A stretch of DNA of 64,000 bases. Origin: Streblospio benedicti (lineage: Eukaryota > Annelida > Polychaeta > Spionida > Spionidae). This document shows, in pieces, positions 40,001 through 55,000 of the stretch (the first letter of the stretch is position 1; each line of letters opens with the position of its first letter). Both the position numbers and the translations under genes were made by a program. The notes beneath the pieces were generated by a model, which saw only the letters and a program-made list of their open reading frames with translations, searched no databases and was not told the origin of the DNA. Where the stretch lies: the NCBI GenBank assembly GCA_019095985.1, contig CM032663.1, positions 13,497,571 to 13,561,570 of the forward strand, read 5' to 3'.

Positions 40001-43000
40001 GGGAGCATACAGCATATTGCTACTGTAGCACAGACGTGTTATCACTCACATTATCTTTCACTCGCCTAAAAGACATATGGTCCTGCCAAATACAGCTTGA
40101 AACTCAATGTTCAGACTCCTACACATCAAGTGCTTTGCGGTAAGTGAGTGCACTTGCACTTATTGACATTTTTTAACTAAAATGAAAACCACCTGTTAGC
40201 AGCTACTGAGCTAAAAACAACAACAACAGTAAAATTGCATTCCAAAAATAGACAGGAATGGACATATTGTGTACACAAAAACTTCATTCTAAATCCTAGA
40301 ATCTATATTTGCTGTTAAAATGTAACAACATTCCTCGATATAGTTTGCTACAAATAAGGCTCCACAATAAGATTTGCATGCTACACAAATTTCATTTCAT
40401 CAGCACAAAAAACAAACTCCAATCTAATTCTGCTGTTCACTGATTGAACTGTCAATTACCATAATGTTATAACTTCAAAAAACTACCCACCAGCCAGCCA
40501 GACTAGCCTACCAGGCACAACGGATCAAAGTGAGGTGCCAGCATTAATATGACCAAATGAAGACCATCACCTTTTCCACAAGATTGAAAACAACACCGAA
40601 ATTTTCAAACAGTATTGAAATCAACTGAAAAACATTATCTGTTTACTAAATAGCCAAGAAATCAATTCATTTATATTTCAAGAGGCATTTATGTACATAA
40701 ATATGTTTTGGCTATTTCTTATTACCGTATACGACCATCCAAGTGCCTGTTTCCTCCCTATGTAAAAACTAAAAACCCATCCCTATAGTAGGACCATATC
40801 CAAATATAGACCATTGAATTTCAAACGTAAAATACATCTACATGAAAAAAGCAAATGTTTACCTTTGTGTCAATATAACTATATTTGATTTCTCTGTCTC
40901 ATCATGAACCAAACCGGCTCTAGCCTTGTCCTCTAAGAGGATATAGTGAGCCCTGACCAGAAAATACATGCATAATTTTCACCTTTAAAAAATCCCATCG
41001 GAGTTTGGACGGGTCGTATACAGATATATAATAGAATGCTTTATGAGTTCATAGACAAAACAAACCTACTGACACATGTTCAAAGCTCCTGTCGGTGTAT
41101 TCATCCAATCAGAAATGATCGAGACTTTGCAGACATGTGACAAACCTTTGATATAGTCTGCCTTATCACTCCACCAGCAGACGTAACGTTTAGTCACTTA
41201 GTTACAGCAGAACCTGTCTCAGACGACAACAGCTACCTTTGGAACTCAAATAAAAAAGTCATTTTAGAAAGGCTTCATTTTCACCAATTTGAATTTGTAA
41301 TCATAAGTTGAAAAGTGTCTTAGATGAAGAGCGGTCACCTTACTTCAGAAGAGGTTGTAATTGTTGAGGGAGCGTCTTCTTAAAGAGGTTTTAGGTTTTA
41401 CTTGACTGTATTTATAGCCTACAAATGATCAGTTTGTGTTTGATGAAATAAAAGTATCATCATTAAGTGGATTTTGACGATGTACAGAGCAACCGCAGCA
41501 TTAAAATACAGTAGAACCTCTCCTTTAGGACCACCTTTGGGACCAGCGCTAGCTGGACACATAGAAAGGTGGTCTCTATACAGAGGTTCCTTTTGGTAGC
41601 TTTAAGGAGGTTTGGGACCATGGAAAGTGGTCTCATTAAAGAGGTGGTCTTAATTAGAGGTTCTATTGTATGAGACTTTGAGTGGTCTTGATGTAGAGGT
41701 GGTCTCTTTGTAGAAGTTTGCAGAATTCACTTTATGAAAGTCCACGACCACAAGAAAGTCTTATCATAGAGGTGGTCTCTTTATATATACAGTCTTACCT
41801 AGGGTGTATATCATAAAGATGAACTTGCATCATGTCAAACGTACATGTGAAAGCATCAAATAACAATGAATCATGTGAATGCCTCATTGACCATCATTGC
41901 AGAGTCACTCGGGACAACAACATAACTTCGGCCCATATACACTGTGAGTGGAGCTCTTATTCAAATATGCCTATGTCTGTACAGTAGAAACTTGGTATGG
42001 CGAAACTGAAGGCAGAATAGTAAAATGCACAAGTTATATTCAATATTTGATATAACGAACTAATTTTTGCATAGATATAATGAAATTAATTGACTTGGGT
42101 GTAAGTAAGTATAGACTTGGAGAAAGAATCCTCTAATCTCAACTCATATGTTTATAATGTAGCTGAAGGGAATAGAAACTAACCTCAAAATAGCAGAAAA
42201 TTCCAGATGACAAAGTTGTACTGTATATCCTAATATACATATGTGACATCTTTTCCCAGGCCTCTTTTACGTGAAATCCTCAACTTGTATGGCGCTTGGA
42301 TAAGCTATTGCTTGGAAAAGCACAACTACACGTGATGAATGTTATAAACAGTACCATGGGCCAGTCTTACTCCTGAGAAGACAAAACATTGCATTCCATG
42401 ATGTTAAAAAATATGATGAGGATCATCTATAAATTCAACTTAATGGCATTTGAGCTTCATCTTCTTTTTCAGACTTGTTAAATCAATTCACAAGATATTG
42501 AAAATAGTCGATATCATTGTAAGACGGCTTAGAGGCAGGGTGAAAGAGATTGCCGTGAACCAACAATTGAGTTTGCTATAACGTGTCCAACTGTGGTAGT
42601 TTATCATAGCTGGCCTAGCTGTTCGTTGACCACGATTGCTACATGTTATTCAACCCTAAAGTCACAAACAATAAATCACGTTCTCTTATCACTCGTGTAC
42701 CAAATATAGACGTCAGTGCTACTTTTAACAATTATGATTTTATCTCCCGAACTATCAAGATGTCATCTTTTTATGCTGCCAACAACAAATCGTTGTGAAT
42801 TGTGAAAAAATCACAATGGTCTTCAGATGGAAAGACCAAAAACTTTGAATTGTCTGCATTTATAATAAACTATTTACTATATATATTCATTAGTATTTTC
42901 CATCGATTTATCCATTTATTTATCCATTTTCCTTCATTTGGAGCCTCACGTTCTTAACATTTATTACAGAGTAACAAAATGAAGAGCTAAATTATGAAAT

Positions 43001-46000
43001 ACTTCTCCAGAGCAAAGTATCATTTTACACTTACATTTAGACATTTGATTTTACATCCAAGCAACATGAAGCCTCGGTCAACAAACCTTTCAGACAGCTG
43101 CACATAGATGAAAGTTTTCAGCTATTTTCATCATAAAAATAGCATTGTACAACAATATAGCATTTTCATCCTTCCAAATCTTATAGGTCATTCTCGAAGT
43201 GTGTCCTGCAACTGGTACAGTTCTAAACCCTCACTTCACCATGGTTCAAAGTTGAAGCCCCTAGTCAGACAATCACGAATGTTAAATCCCCTAAAATTTA
43301 CATTGCGGAAAAAAATGAAGAATGAGAAATGCATGAAAAAATTGGGATCTGTTTTTAAATAATAACTCTGTGATGAGAGAAGTTGCTGAATAGCAAATGC
43401 TACAATAGCAAGGCTAATTTGGCTTCCATATTCAGGGCTGTCTGACCCTAGCATAACATTCCACTATAAATGACTGATAACTTTCCTGTTACAGTTACAA
43501 CTGTATAAAAATGCTCTTTTGCGTCAAGGTCATAAATTTTTCTCAATGTTTTATATTGTAAAAATCAGTATCAAACAGACAGAGTTTTTTAATGTCAATA
43601 ATACTTTTGTACATCAATGCTGAAATGATATGAGCTGCAGCAGGTTTTTAGATTATGGAGAAAAATCTATTGTATGTCCTTTGTTATTCAATTCTAAACA
43701 TAATATACGTACTGAAAATACATGTATTACAAAGTCCTTATGAAAACAAGCATTACTATTGATATGTTCAAGTGTACCTATAATCAATCTATTGCTGAAA
43801 TCGTGACTCAAAATATTCAAAGACCCCAATTAAATACACACGTTTTGCATTGTTTATATTGCACCTCTATAGCAAACAGCTCGAATGAAGGACATAACAC
43901 ACTTATTCGTGAACACAGTCCACCCCAGAACTGTGCCACTTTGCATTTGCTCATGGATCGTAAATCCGCCCTTAGCTCAATATGCACTCGCTGGTCGACG
44001 ATCGCAGGCCATCTCCCAGCCAAGGTCAGGACATGATGTATGATGTATGGCATCAGCGGCGCCGCTCTATCCACCCTTTTAACCCACATACTTTTGGGGT
44101 TGAAACTTTGTCGATTGATTTTGGTGGAATTTTATGTGAGTGAGTATCAATGTTGACTTTTAAATACAGTAAAAACTCCTATTAAGACCATCGGTAGATT
44201 GGGACCACCACTTTTCATGCTCCCAAACGTTCATAAAGTGACCAAAATAAACCTCAATGAAGAAACGACCTCTCTATTCAGACCACTTGAGGTTAGTCCC
44301 TGGGGTGGTCTCTTCATGGAGAGGTTCTACTGTAGTGCTGCTATTTGATACAATGGTGAGCTTTTATGTATTCATCCACCTTTCTGGGGTTGTTTAGGGT
44401 AACAGAATTATAGAAATTGGAATACATTACCTTCAATGTACTCAACATTATGGTGAACGATATCCAACCACAGAACATGTAATCACAGGGCTCATGACAT
44501 TTTCCTGTCATTGATAACAACTAGTCACATCTATATTGATATATCATAGACTATAACTATATTCTATAAAGAACTATCCACAGATAAGACTGTCTTCTGA
44601 TAAAACATCCTGACAACCACACAGCACTATAGAGTACAATGGTATCACCACTCAAGGTCTACCAAAAACTGACAGTAACTGAAATACAAGTGAAGAAACA
44701 TCAAAACATCACTCAAATTGTACATGAAAAGTATCCACAAACCCTCTCTTCTAAACCCAGTACTTCAATATAGAGGGGCACAGAAACTACCAAAATTGGG
44801 AACGCACATAAATTACTATCCATCAACACCAACAAACCAGTGACCACCAACGTCTGCCAAGTTGTGTGCTCTACAGAGCCCTGCTGTGTGCTGTTGATAC
44901 GAGCCATACACAGAGTGAGTCTACTGCCAAATACTCATGTGGGGAGGGCAAAACTCAACAGCAAAGTACAGTGGGGTTTCGCAATTACAATGTAGACATT
45001 GCTTGCGCAGTGGGGCCTTCGAATTTATACATCAGTTATACAGTAGTGACTTGGAATCTAGACATCATTTTTACAGAAGAGACTTGGAATCTAGACATCA
45101 TTTTTACAGTAGTGCCTCTGAACCTAGACATTAATCATACAGTAGTGCCTCCGAACCTAGACATTGATTATACAGTAGCGGTTACTTTGTATGTTAAAGA
45201 ATTGATACCTTATTTCTCATAAGCATTATGCCAAATTACATGATTCATCTCAAGGTTATCATCAAATGGTGTTGATTTTAGACTGTGTCACCCTGAACTG
45301 CCTGATGACTTGGTGCCTTCCAGATAAAGAGTTTCTACTGTAGCCTGGTTTATGTGACTGTGACCCCCACAATATTCACAGGCAAGAAAAGTGGCAGTAA
45401 TAGTTGTGCTCAGAACCAGTGAGCTCAAGCAGATAAAATTCCCCCGTAATCTGATAATCTACACCGCGGGTTGTCACCCCTCGGGAGAGTTATCCTGTGG
45501 ACGTTAGGGGTGGTGCGGGGTTTGGGAGGGGGGTTGCAGGGCGGGTTGAGGGGATACACATTACACAAGAACGTGCATTATATAATCTACACTCATCATA
45601 AAATTCCACACACAGGAGGGTTCACTGTCCCACATACAGAGGGTTCACTGTTACAGACATACAGAGGTTCCACTGGGTCCCACATACAGAGGGTTCACTG
45701 TCCCACATACAGAGGGTTCACTGTCCCACATACAGAGGGTTCACATACAGAGGGTTCACTATCAAGCTTATCAAGTTTTATCCATAAACATTATCATATG
45801 TAAAATGAATTTCAGTGCTGGCGGATTGACCAAGTTTAATACATGCTTCTATTGTTGACGCAAACAGATTATTCTTCACAATGTTTGGGTTACGAAGCTT
45901 ACCCCAATCCTGCCACTGACCCACTTCCTGATGTCATGTGATGTCTGCAGCTGTGTTAATACTGTCAGACATTCACTGGACATTGGCCCTGAAGAAGCCG

Positions 46001-49000
46001 TCTTGATAAGGAGAAAATATTGAGCTTTCAAAAAGCAAGTTTAAACGATTTACCGTATCTCAAAATTGATGTACATTAGTAGATGGAGTATATTTTGCCA
46101 TATATGCACACCTAATCCAGGTACTTTTTAATGACAACAGAATCCAAATAGCACTAATATGGTCTCACGTGTTGGACAAGTCCACTAACTTTAAGGTGTG
46201 ACATAATTTGTAAATTTACTAATATAAAAACATTACATCTTAGACAAAAGCACTAGAAAAACGGCATATAGCTTTCATGTGAAGAATGTATTAAGTTGGA
46301 TAATTAACGTTGTATAATTAAGTTGTATGCATTGAGAAAAAGAATGCAGTGTGAGTTTGCCCTCGGGGACTTCGCCACTCATGCAACCCCCATACCATTC
46401 GTTAATTATCCATCACGTAAAACTGTGTTTTTGACATTATACAAGTCAGACAACCTGCAATTAAGATAATAAGCAGGTTTACGCGATGTCTCCTCATTAG
46501 GACTATGGTATTTCCCTGTAATGTATTCAAAGGACACGAATTGTCAGGACACTTCTGTTATGTTATTTTGTTAGCGCAGCAAAGATATTCCCTACATTGT
46601 ATATTCAAAGGACATAGAATCGGGTGGATAATTTTGTACTGTTATTTTATAAATGCAAGTTTTGGTATCTGTATACACATTGAATCTTTGAAACTGTAAC
46701 TGTCAAGTTCAATTGTGTGTTGGCAACAAACGACACAAAATGGAAATCCTTGTGTATATGACAACACTATTTGTGTGTGTGTTTCATGTGGATTCTGGAG
46801 AGATTCATAGATCCAGTGTAAAGCACATGATGATGCACAAGAGAAGCACCTCAGATGACAATGGTTTCAAGGAATATGTCTACTGTTATGACTATTTCAT
46901 GAGGCTGTTTGATGATAACGTTCTTACATACCGCGATGTGTGTCATGCCAGAGATAAACTACGAGTGTGTAAGGACAAAGTGATAGAGGCGTACCCAAGA
47001 ATAGAGGAGCACGTAGGAAGAGGATACCAGATTATGTATGAATTGGTAGCAGATTTCTGGTGCACGTATAATACGACCCACCTCCACCCCGCTGACCCCT
47101 TCTACACTATGGACGCCATGTACCTCAAGTATATACAGTGTCCTTATGTACATGACCCAATGTTAACACACGAGGATTTTTCACCACAGATCAAACTTAG
47201 CAAGCAAAGAGCACTATTTGCCAAGAATATCCTCAAATACACTAGTGGTGATGGTCTGAGTAAATGGCAGCTGAACCATAACTACAGCGACCCTCAGGAC
47301 CCGGTGCACAAAGCACTCAGTGCTAGAGAGTGTGATTCGTATAAGTATAATGCATACATCACTGACAACATAATGAGCAAGTACTGTATTATAGTGAAGC
47401 ATATATTCAGTGATCTGACTGATGTTGTGGATACTTATGACAGACACAAAAACAGCCTGTACAACTGGACCACAAGCCTCTGCACTGAGTATGAAGACCC
47501 TCTAGAGCAGGTAATGAGACTGTCACAGCTAGACAAGTGGCTCAGTAACCAGAAGAAACCTGATCTACCACCATGTCATGACCACAACATATATATAGAG
47601 GGAGCCACTTGCCTCATCATGTTCCACACAACACTTCCCCCGTACTCAGATATTCACAACTTAATGCAACCTTTTGTCAAGAAAATAGCAGAACTCAACT
47701 CCTGCTGGGACCGAGTCATATCTGGATGTCCTCATCCAAGCAGTGCGAGCAGAAACATCAGTCTCATCATTGAGATTTATAACCTGGCAAGTGATATCAG
47801 CAAGGAGGATTCAGCTCAGGTCTGGGATGTCATATGGTCATGGTCGGATCTGTACAAGAAAACAAAAGGAGCTCAGGGGAACTTGCAGTTACTATATAAC
47901 CAGCTATCAGTAGAAGCATCCCCCACCTCATCCTTCCCACTGGCATTCAGCAGCAGCCTGGAGGCAGCGCTGAAAGCCAAGTCTCCTCTCTCTAACAACA
48001 TCACCTCTTTATTCTCAAAACTTTCCTCTGCTTTACATATCATATCAGTGGTGGGAAACGAGCACTATCATGGTGTTAACATATTTGAGGGGTTCAGCAC
48101 CATGAATGGTTATGTACTATCACTACTGCTCAATTGCCTCCAGACTCTGTATGAGCTGTTTGTAGAAGAGGGTCAGTTTGTGCAGTACAAAGGTCGCTGT
48201 CCAGAGTGGTGGGAACTACCATGTGAGTAAGAAAGATCCACAGTGCTCGCCTAGAGTCAGGTGATCTAGACTACAATATGGAGTGCTGACCATGTACATG
48301 TAATTTTATCACTTATTTGTAAAACCCTGATAATATATTACTGTACACTGTTTATTATTTTGATTATCGACTCATTCGAAGTGTTTATGGTTTCTACGGG
48401 GTTTTTGTTTGACTCTTAAATAGAAAAACAAGAAAGATTGTATTTTAGAGTTTACTATCCACGTATACAATACATTAAAAATACTATCAATAATCTCTTT
48501 ATTTATAGTGTGGTAATCTCTGTATCATCAATGAAAAAGAAAACGAAATCTCTGCTTAAAATCCATGAATACGATATGTATGTGTTACTGTGCATTACTT
48601 ATTATAGCATTAGGTGTTGTTTATTCCATGTGATTTTCTCATTTGTGCTGAGAATGTGAACATGACACGATTATATTCACATCATTGCTGACTCAATTTT
48701 ATACAAAATCACTATTTATTGGTTACTAAAATTGTTCATTTATCTTGTTGACATTCTTATTCACTAGGACATCAGTGATGAGCAAAAGGATCTTCATGAT
48801 GACAATATTATATTCATAAGATATGATTATTTATTAGTTTTGTTTGCAAAAATATATACTTGATTGACAGTGTTACTTTTCCTATTTATACAATGTTTTA
48901 CTAGAATTTGTACCATATTAGGAGATAATGTGACAAGAAATAATAATATTTCACTTCAAATGTAATGTTTTTAAATGCTCTTTGTTTATCACAAAGATTT

Positions 49001-52000
49001 GTAAATTTATTTTTGCTTTTCATTTAATATAATCTCTTTGATTATATGTAAATTGCAATAAACCAGCGATATCATATTAAACACAGATAATTGTTGTTTA
49101 TCATAAAAACTTCTTAAAAACTCAAACTCACTGCATATATCTAAGTCACACAGACGTTTATGGTATAAGTCTGACAAATAGATATGACTGACCATTGGAA
49201 CAGATCAATATCCAACATAAACTTTTGTATTTTGAAAAACTGCTCACCCATGAATCAACACACTAGGCCAGACATCCATCTTGGTACTGTACTGTATTGG
49301 CAAAAGTCATTCTCAAGGAAACCCATGTCACATCATCAAACACCAGCGAGGTGAAAACATTGCCATGTGTGCATACAAATGCACAGAAAGGTGGCATTTT
49401 GTTTTTACATGATATTTCGATGATTGAAGTTGGTATATTTTGCTATTTATGAATCAAAGTTGTGGTTTTGATCATATATAATCAAAAAGAAATCTGCACC
49501 TTAAACAAATGTGTGAATTCAAACGTTTTAAATCTGTTGTTTAACATCTGCGTTGTATTTGTATCAAAATGGCACATGTGCGTTTGTTTTCACCACATTT
49601 AAACGGGAAACGGGAAGCAAGGGGTTTTCTTGGAGACTTGATTTCAAGACCTCCTTTCACCTACTTGTATGTAACACAATTTAAAGCAAATGACCCATGG
49701 TCATTATCAAGAAGCCATCCCTTGGCAAAGAAACTTTAAGTCAAGTTAAGCACACACACATTGAACGCTTGATTCATCCTCATCAATGGTTCACAGTCTG
49801 AATTACTTGTTATATTGTTGATACACCTCATGGGCCATAATAAATGGTAGACCCCTCAGGCTTTTTTAGGCTGCAATAGGTATCAATGACTACTTTACCC
49901 GTCCAGTAAAAGGTTAAGACGAATAAAAAAAATCATTATCAATTTTCATAATACAAGAACCACTTCAGAAAGGGCTCCCTGCTCTTGCCAGCATCCCTCA
50001 ATGGTACATCACAGTATCAAAAAGTTATACATTAGAATAAACAGCAATGGTAGCGTGTTATGGAGTCTGCCAAAAAATGTAAATCTTCACCAACAGCTAA
50101 ACTGAGCTATAAACATTCTCTATGGGTCCAGTAGGATGCACAATTTTCAATTCTTTGCATCCTATTGCAAAATAACAAGTCCTGGACTCGGGACTCACAT
50201 ATCACTGAAAATAGAAATTTGAAAAAAAAAAAAAGAAAAGTTACACTCACCCCAGAAAGGCCCCCTACTGTCAGGGTTGGGGCCCCCATGGGCCCCGGGG
50301 CCTGTGTCCTCGGTGGAGGTGGCGGCTGCCGGCGGGGGAGATACTGCGGCTCTGTAATCGTCTCCATGTCTCGAGATCGGCGTTTATCCTGGGGAGAAGA
50401 AAATGGCAAATGCTCAAGTTATGGGCACATCCTTCGTATATCTCTGAGGGAACGAACACGTTTGACACTAAATCAAGACATAGGCTGTAATAACAAACAG
50501 GAGAAGAATGACCAATTTTTATAGCGAATGTAAAGCTTGTGAATATAACCCTACAAAGGATGTGACCATAACTTGAGCACTTGCTCTACAGTGAATATCC
50601 TCAACAACGGAACCCAATTCGCTGTCACAAATCCTTCCATTGTAGAGGATTTCGATGGAAGTTCATGGAAGGACTATAAAAGGATAGCTTAGAGGATTTC
50701 TGCAGTTTTAGTCCATAATCTATTTTCATTATTACCGGTAATAGGCAATGTGTGAGAAAATTTCCCATTATTCAGTTTTCCGTTGTTGAGGACATTCACT
50801 TTACCGTAAATAGCTGCCGTATCATGTAGAACCCATATAGAGTATGCGTGTACATTTTGAAAAGCGGAAATTAGACCCATGATCCATATTCTCCTGTAGA
50901 AAATGAACCCCTTTAACTTTTTGCACATTAACATCATTTTTGCTGTCATTGAACAAATAACTAAATTTCCATATTTATATGGTAATTAGTTTCTACAATC
51001 TATCGTTAACACATTTTAGAAGACCATCCATTCAATCTAATAACCAAGCAACCAGACAGCCACTCATTCAACCAACCATTCAATCTACCAACCCAACGGC
51101 TAGCCATGCATTCAACCAACCATTAAACCAAGTAACCAGCCATTTATTCAATCTATCAACTAAGCAACCAAACAGCCATGTATTCAACCAACCAATCAAT
51201 CAACCATCTATTCACCCAAGTGACCCAACCAATCAACCTATAATCCATTCAACTAACCATCCATTCAAGCAAACAACCATCCACTCGACTGATCAACCAA
51301 CCAACCAATCAACCAGCCACGTACCCCTGGTGGGTGGATCCTCTCTGCGATGCCCATCTGTGCGGTGGTGGGGCTGGGCGGGGGGAAGTCGGGGGTGGGA
51401 GGCTGGGGGTATCCCGTGGGTGACAGCGGAGGCACAGCGGACGCTGCAATACAACAGAGCCAATCAAAACCACCTCTCTATTGAATTAAATAACAGTTTA
51501 TTAGGTTTAACTAGTTACATAAAAACTGAATGAAGACCACCTCTCTAATAAATTACACAGTAGTTTATTTACTAGTTTAAAATATTGAAAAAAGTACATA
51601 TTAACATAAAAAAAAATGATCGTTTTACATTGTGGACTTGTTTGAAGAGCTACAAAATACAAATGGCGAAAATGAACAACACAATACAGAATGCCCAGTT
51701 TATCTTGACCTATGATTATTTGAATTATTAATAATTTGAGGAATTCAGGCTCAACTGTATAAAACAAATGGAGAAAAATATGCCGCGCTATGCAGGTGGC
51801 TAGTTTGCCCTTACCCGTGGAGGACCGCCGTGCAGAGGTCACGGTAGTACCGCCGGGGGTCAACTCGAGGGAGGGTGGGCGAGACGTAGAGGCGACCGGT
51901 GCTGGAACGTACACAACTTACACTGTACACGACAGTCTAAATGCCCACAGCTGGGTATTAGGGTTGAAAAGTTGGAAAATTAGGGGTTACATGAATGTAA

Positions 52001-55000
52001 TGTTAATTTTTAGAGCCCAAAACAAGCAACAAATGCAACTCAGTCCCATACTTACAACTTGAAAACAGAAATTTGAGAATTTTAAAGATTTGGACAGATG
52101 ACCGTACCTTGTATGTCGCTCTCCGCTGCGTCCCGAATCCCACGTTTCTCCACGCGGCCACTAGACGGCGATCCGAGCCCGTCAAATGTCGTCTGCTGTC
52201 GATATTGCACCGAGCCGCCGCCGTTTTCGCTGGACTTCACGTCATTATTGTTGTCGTGTTTCCACCTGCACACGTTGTCGTCTGCTTGCCGATTGTCATC
52301 GTGGAAATTTCCGTCCATTTCCATGGTGATGGTCGTGTTGCTGTTGTTGCCGTGGTTACTGTTGGTGCGGTCGTCGAGGCGACTTGACGTCGTGACGACC
52401 GCGCCATCGCCATAGTTACCGTTGTCCTGGAGACTGTGGTGATGCTGGGTGATACTGTCATCGGGGTGGGGGATACTGTTGCCGTTGTCCGCTGCTGCCG
52501 CAGTACTGCTGCTAATACTGTTTTGTGCGTGCGGCGGAAGAGGCGGCAGTACTCGGGTTTGACCCGTGTCCTTCATACTGGAGCCGAGGGGGGCTGAAAA
52601 CATGTGATGTAAAACAACTATTTGAACATCATAGAAAGTAAAATATTTGAGTTATATTCTCTGAGTCGTCCTGACCGAAAGTAACCAACTTTCAAGAAAG
52701 TTAGCGACTTCCTTAAACAGCTTTTGAAAATACGACCGTCCAAGCGCACACACCTGTGGAAGTAGATATGTTGAAATAAATATTGATAGAGATATTCATT
52801 TGCTGACAGGATGTCGGCCATTTATCTCCGTGCATTTATTAGGTCTCTAACCACAATTCCCAGCAGCGTTGGGTCTTGGTGCATCAATGAAGCTTAAACT
52901 TCTATTGTGACTTCTAGACTCACATCCGATCAAACTCCCACCCCCTCCTGGGCACCCGCTATTTTGAGGAAATTTCAATCTAAATGCCCAGGCCACTTGG
53001 ATGGTCGTATACGGTAGACGCCCATGGACAATACACTTGTTTTCGTATAGCTAGGAATCATGGGAAATAAATAGACAAACAAACCAAACACGTGGCTGTT
53101 ATTCATATGCATAAAGCTTTTTCGCTGTCTCAATAGAAATATTTCAGTACGAATTTTACCCCCATGGTGCCAGTCTCAATCAACCAAAGCTCTGTGATGT
53201 ACGGCGTGGCAGAAAGAAATGATAAAGACTGATACTGTTTGTCTATTTTTTTCCCAGAATGCAATTGTTTGTAGCCACCTGCTGGTTTTAGACAGGAACT
53301 ACGATCACACCCTGAATATTTCTATTAGAAAATAAGTGTATTGGAGAGTCACAATTACAGTAGAAGCTCCAATAAACACCACCTCTATAATAAGACCCCT
53401 TTTCAGTCCCAAACCTTCGTAAAGCTACCGAAATGGACCTCTGTACAGAGACCACCTCTATTGAGACCAGCTCTTACACTGGTCTCAAAGGTGGTCCTAA
53501 TAGAGAGGTTGTACTGTACACACCTGGTGCTCCGATCTGTGCGTATATGTGCTGCGTCTGCCGTGAGTCGTACGGATCACAGCTCGACGACAGGGAATCC
53601 TGGGATAGCAGTGAGTCCTGCGACTTCTTGAACGTGCGTCTGCGCGGCGGCTTGCGAGGCGTCTCCTGTGGTACGATAAGAATCATCATGATACTGAGAT
53701 GGTTTCATCTTAAAGTGTATAAACAATATTGTTATCTTCTATAACATTTCTATAGTATTTACGGTATTCAAAAAAAAAAATGTTACCATTGATTTTGGTA
53801 AGTTTAATACATATTTACAGAAAAAAGTAGGTACTGCTTAGGATACATGAGATTATAACATGCTTACTATAATTTCCAACGTGTGTGTGTTTGTGATATT
53901 GAATACATGCTGTTGATGTGGTCCAGAAAAGGGGTGTGCAAGGGTAGGGGGGGTGACATATAAGGAGGCGCAGACGAATAACCTCCGTTCACCCCCGATA
54001 GTGTCAATTTGGAAATTCTGTGTTCCTAGCTGCAGATGACTGGGGTTAAGGGTTTAACCCTCAGTTTAACCCCTTAGATTCACTACTGGTATGATACTGA
54101 ATAAAGCAGTACCCACCTTGTGATATGTGTGATACTGAATAAAGCAGTACCCACCTTGTGAGTATGTGTGATACTGGGGCTGTCGTTGGGTGATATAGAG
54201 GAGCAGTAGTACGGACTCACTCCGTTCTCACCACGGAAACCTGTAAACAAACAAGTTGTCTCGGTTAAATTACTGGGTTTTTTGTTGCTATTGCTATCAC
54301 TTGGTGAAATATATATATTAAAGATTGCATAAGATATTTTAGTGCCTTTTGTGTCTCATAATACCAAACACAACAGAGCAAAATACAATTTACATGATTT
54401 AAGTGATTTTTAGTCTGCCATGTTCAACTTTTTAATGAGTGTGTACAAGCTTTTTTATAATTTCTGAGACAACTTTTAGAAATACTTTGATACTTTAAAC
54501 ACAGCGGCCCTGAACAATAATGCACAATAAACCTGCGCACTTGCCAGACAAGGAATAAATGTCCCCGACACATAGCTAATACTTCCTTAAAAAGTAAATT
54601 TCTGAGTCAGAAACAATATGTTTGTATTTTTGCTTCAAGAGACAACTTTCCACATTCTTCAAACATAGTTTTTACAACTTTTTTAATCCTTACACACAAC
54701 TTGAAACTTTATGGGGGTGGTCGCAACATATGGTTTACAACTCCCTCTAAACCCCCTCTGGTGCCTCCTCAATCTAAGGCCCCGATCCCTCCTCATTGTC
54801 GATTCCCGGGAAACTCATGCACACTATTTATGAGCAGTCTTACAACATGTACCGTGGGTTAAACGTCACATTATATTGGGAAATTGAAAACTGAACACTG
54901 AAAACTTGGCTCAGACTCTGTAAAACTAGAATATTTCGTGGCTATTAATTTTTAATCTTTATTTCTAAACTATTCTAAACTATTTCTATTAAACTATTCA

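Larger units (their letters stand above)
28100..46640. other. Long non-coding stretch within the host intron
   Basis: No gene I can support. It is crowded with MITE copies (30186, 31180, 34020, 35457, 35935, 37223, 41205, 41509, 41982, 44167), SINE fragments (29600, 39690), dispersed repeats and minisatellites (38386, 44965, 45600). Coding-like short segments at 36897-37088 and 43817-44036 could not be tied to splice sites. At least one ANKS1-like exon may hide here. Confidence 0.5.

Noticed and set aside
43817-44089. Overlapping frames on both strands, one with RWSTIAGHLPAK resembling a Myb repeat
   Set aside because: Only a dozen residues match and the rest lacks the Myb pattern. Likely chance.
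45461-45477. Candidate 17-nt microexon (minus: GATAACTCTCCCGAGGG) for the missing ANKS1-like exon
   Set aside because: Its phase (0 to 2) does not repair the mismatch and the donor GTGACA is weak.
46713-46739. Upstream extension of the secreted-protein frame
   Set aside because: It begins at TTG. The ATG at 46740 has a strong context and starts a signal peptide.
50979-51533. 184-residue frame rich in Asn, Gln, Pro and Thr
   Set aside because: Translation of the CAACCA-type intronic tract and the antisense of an ANKS1-like exon.
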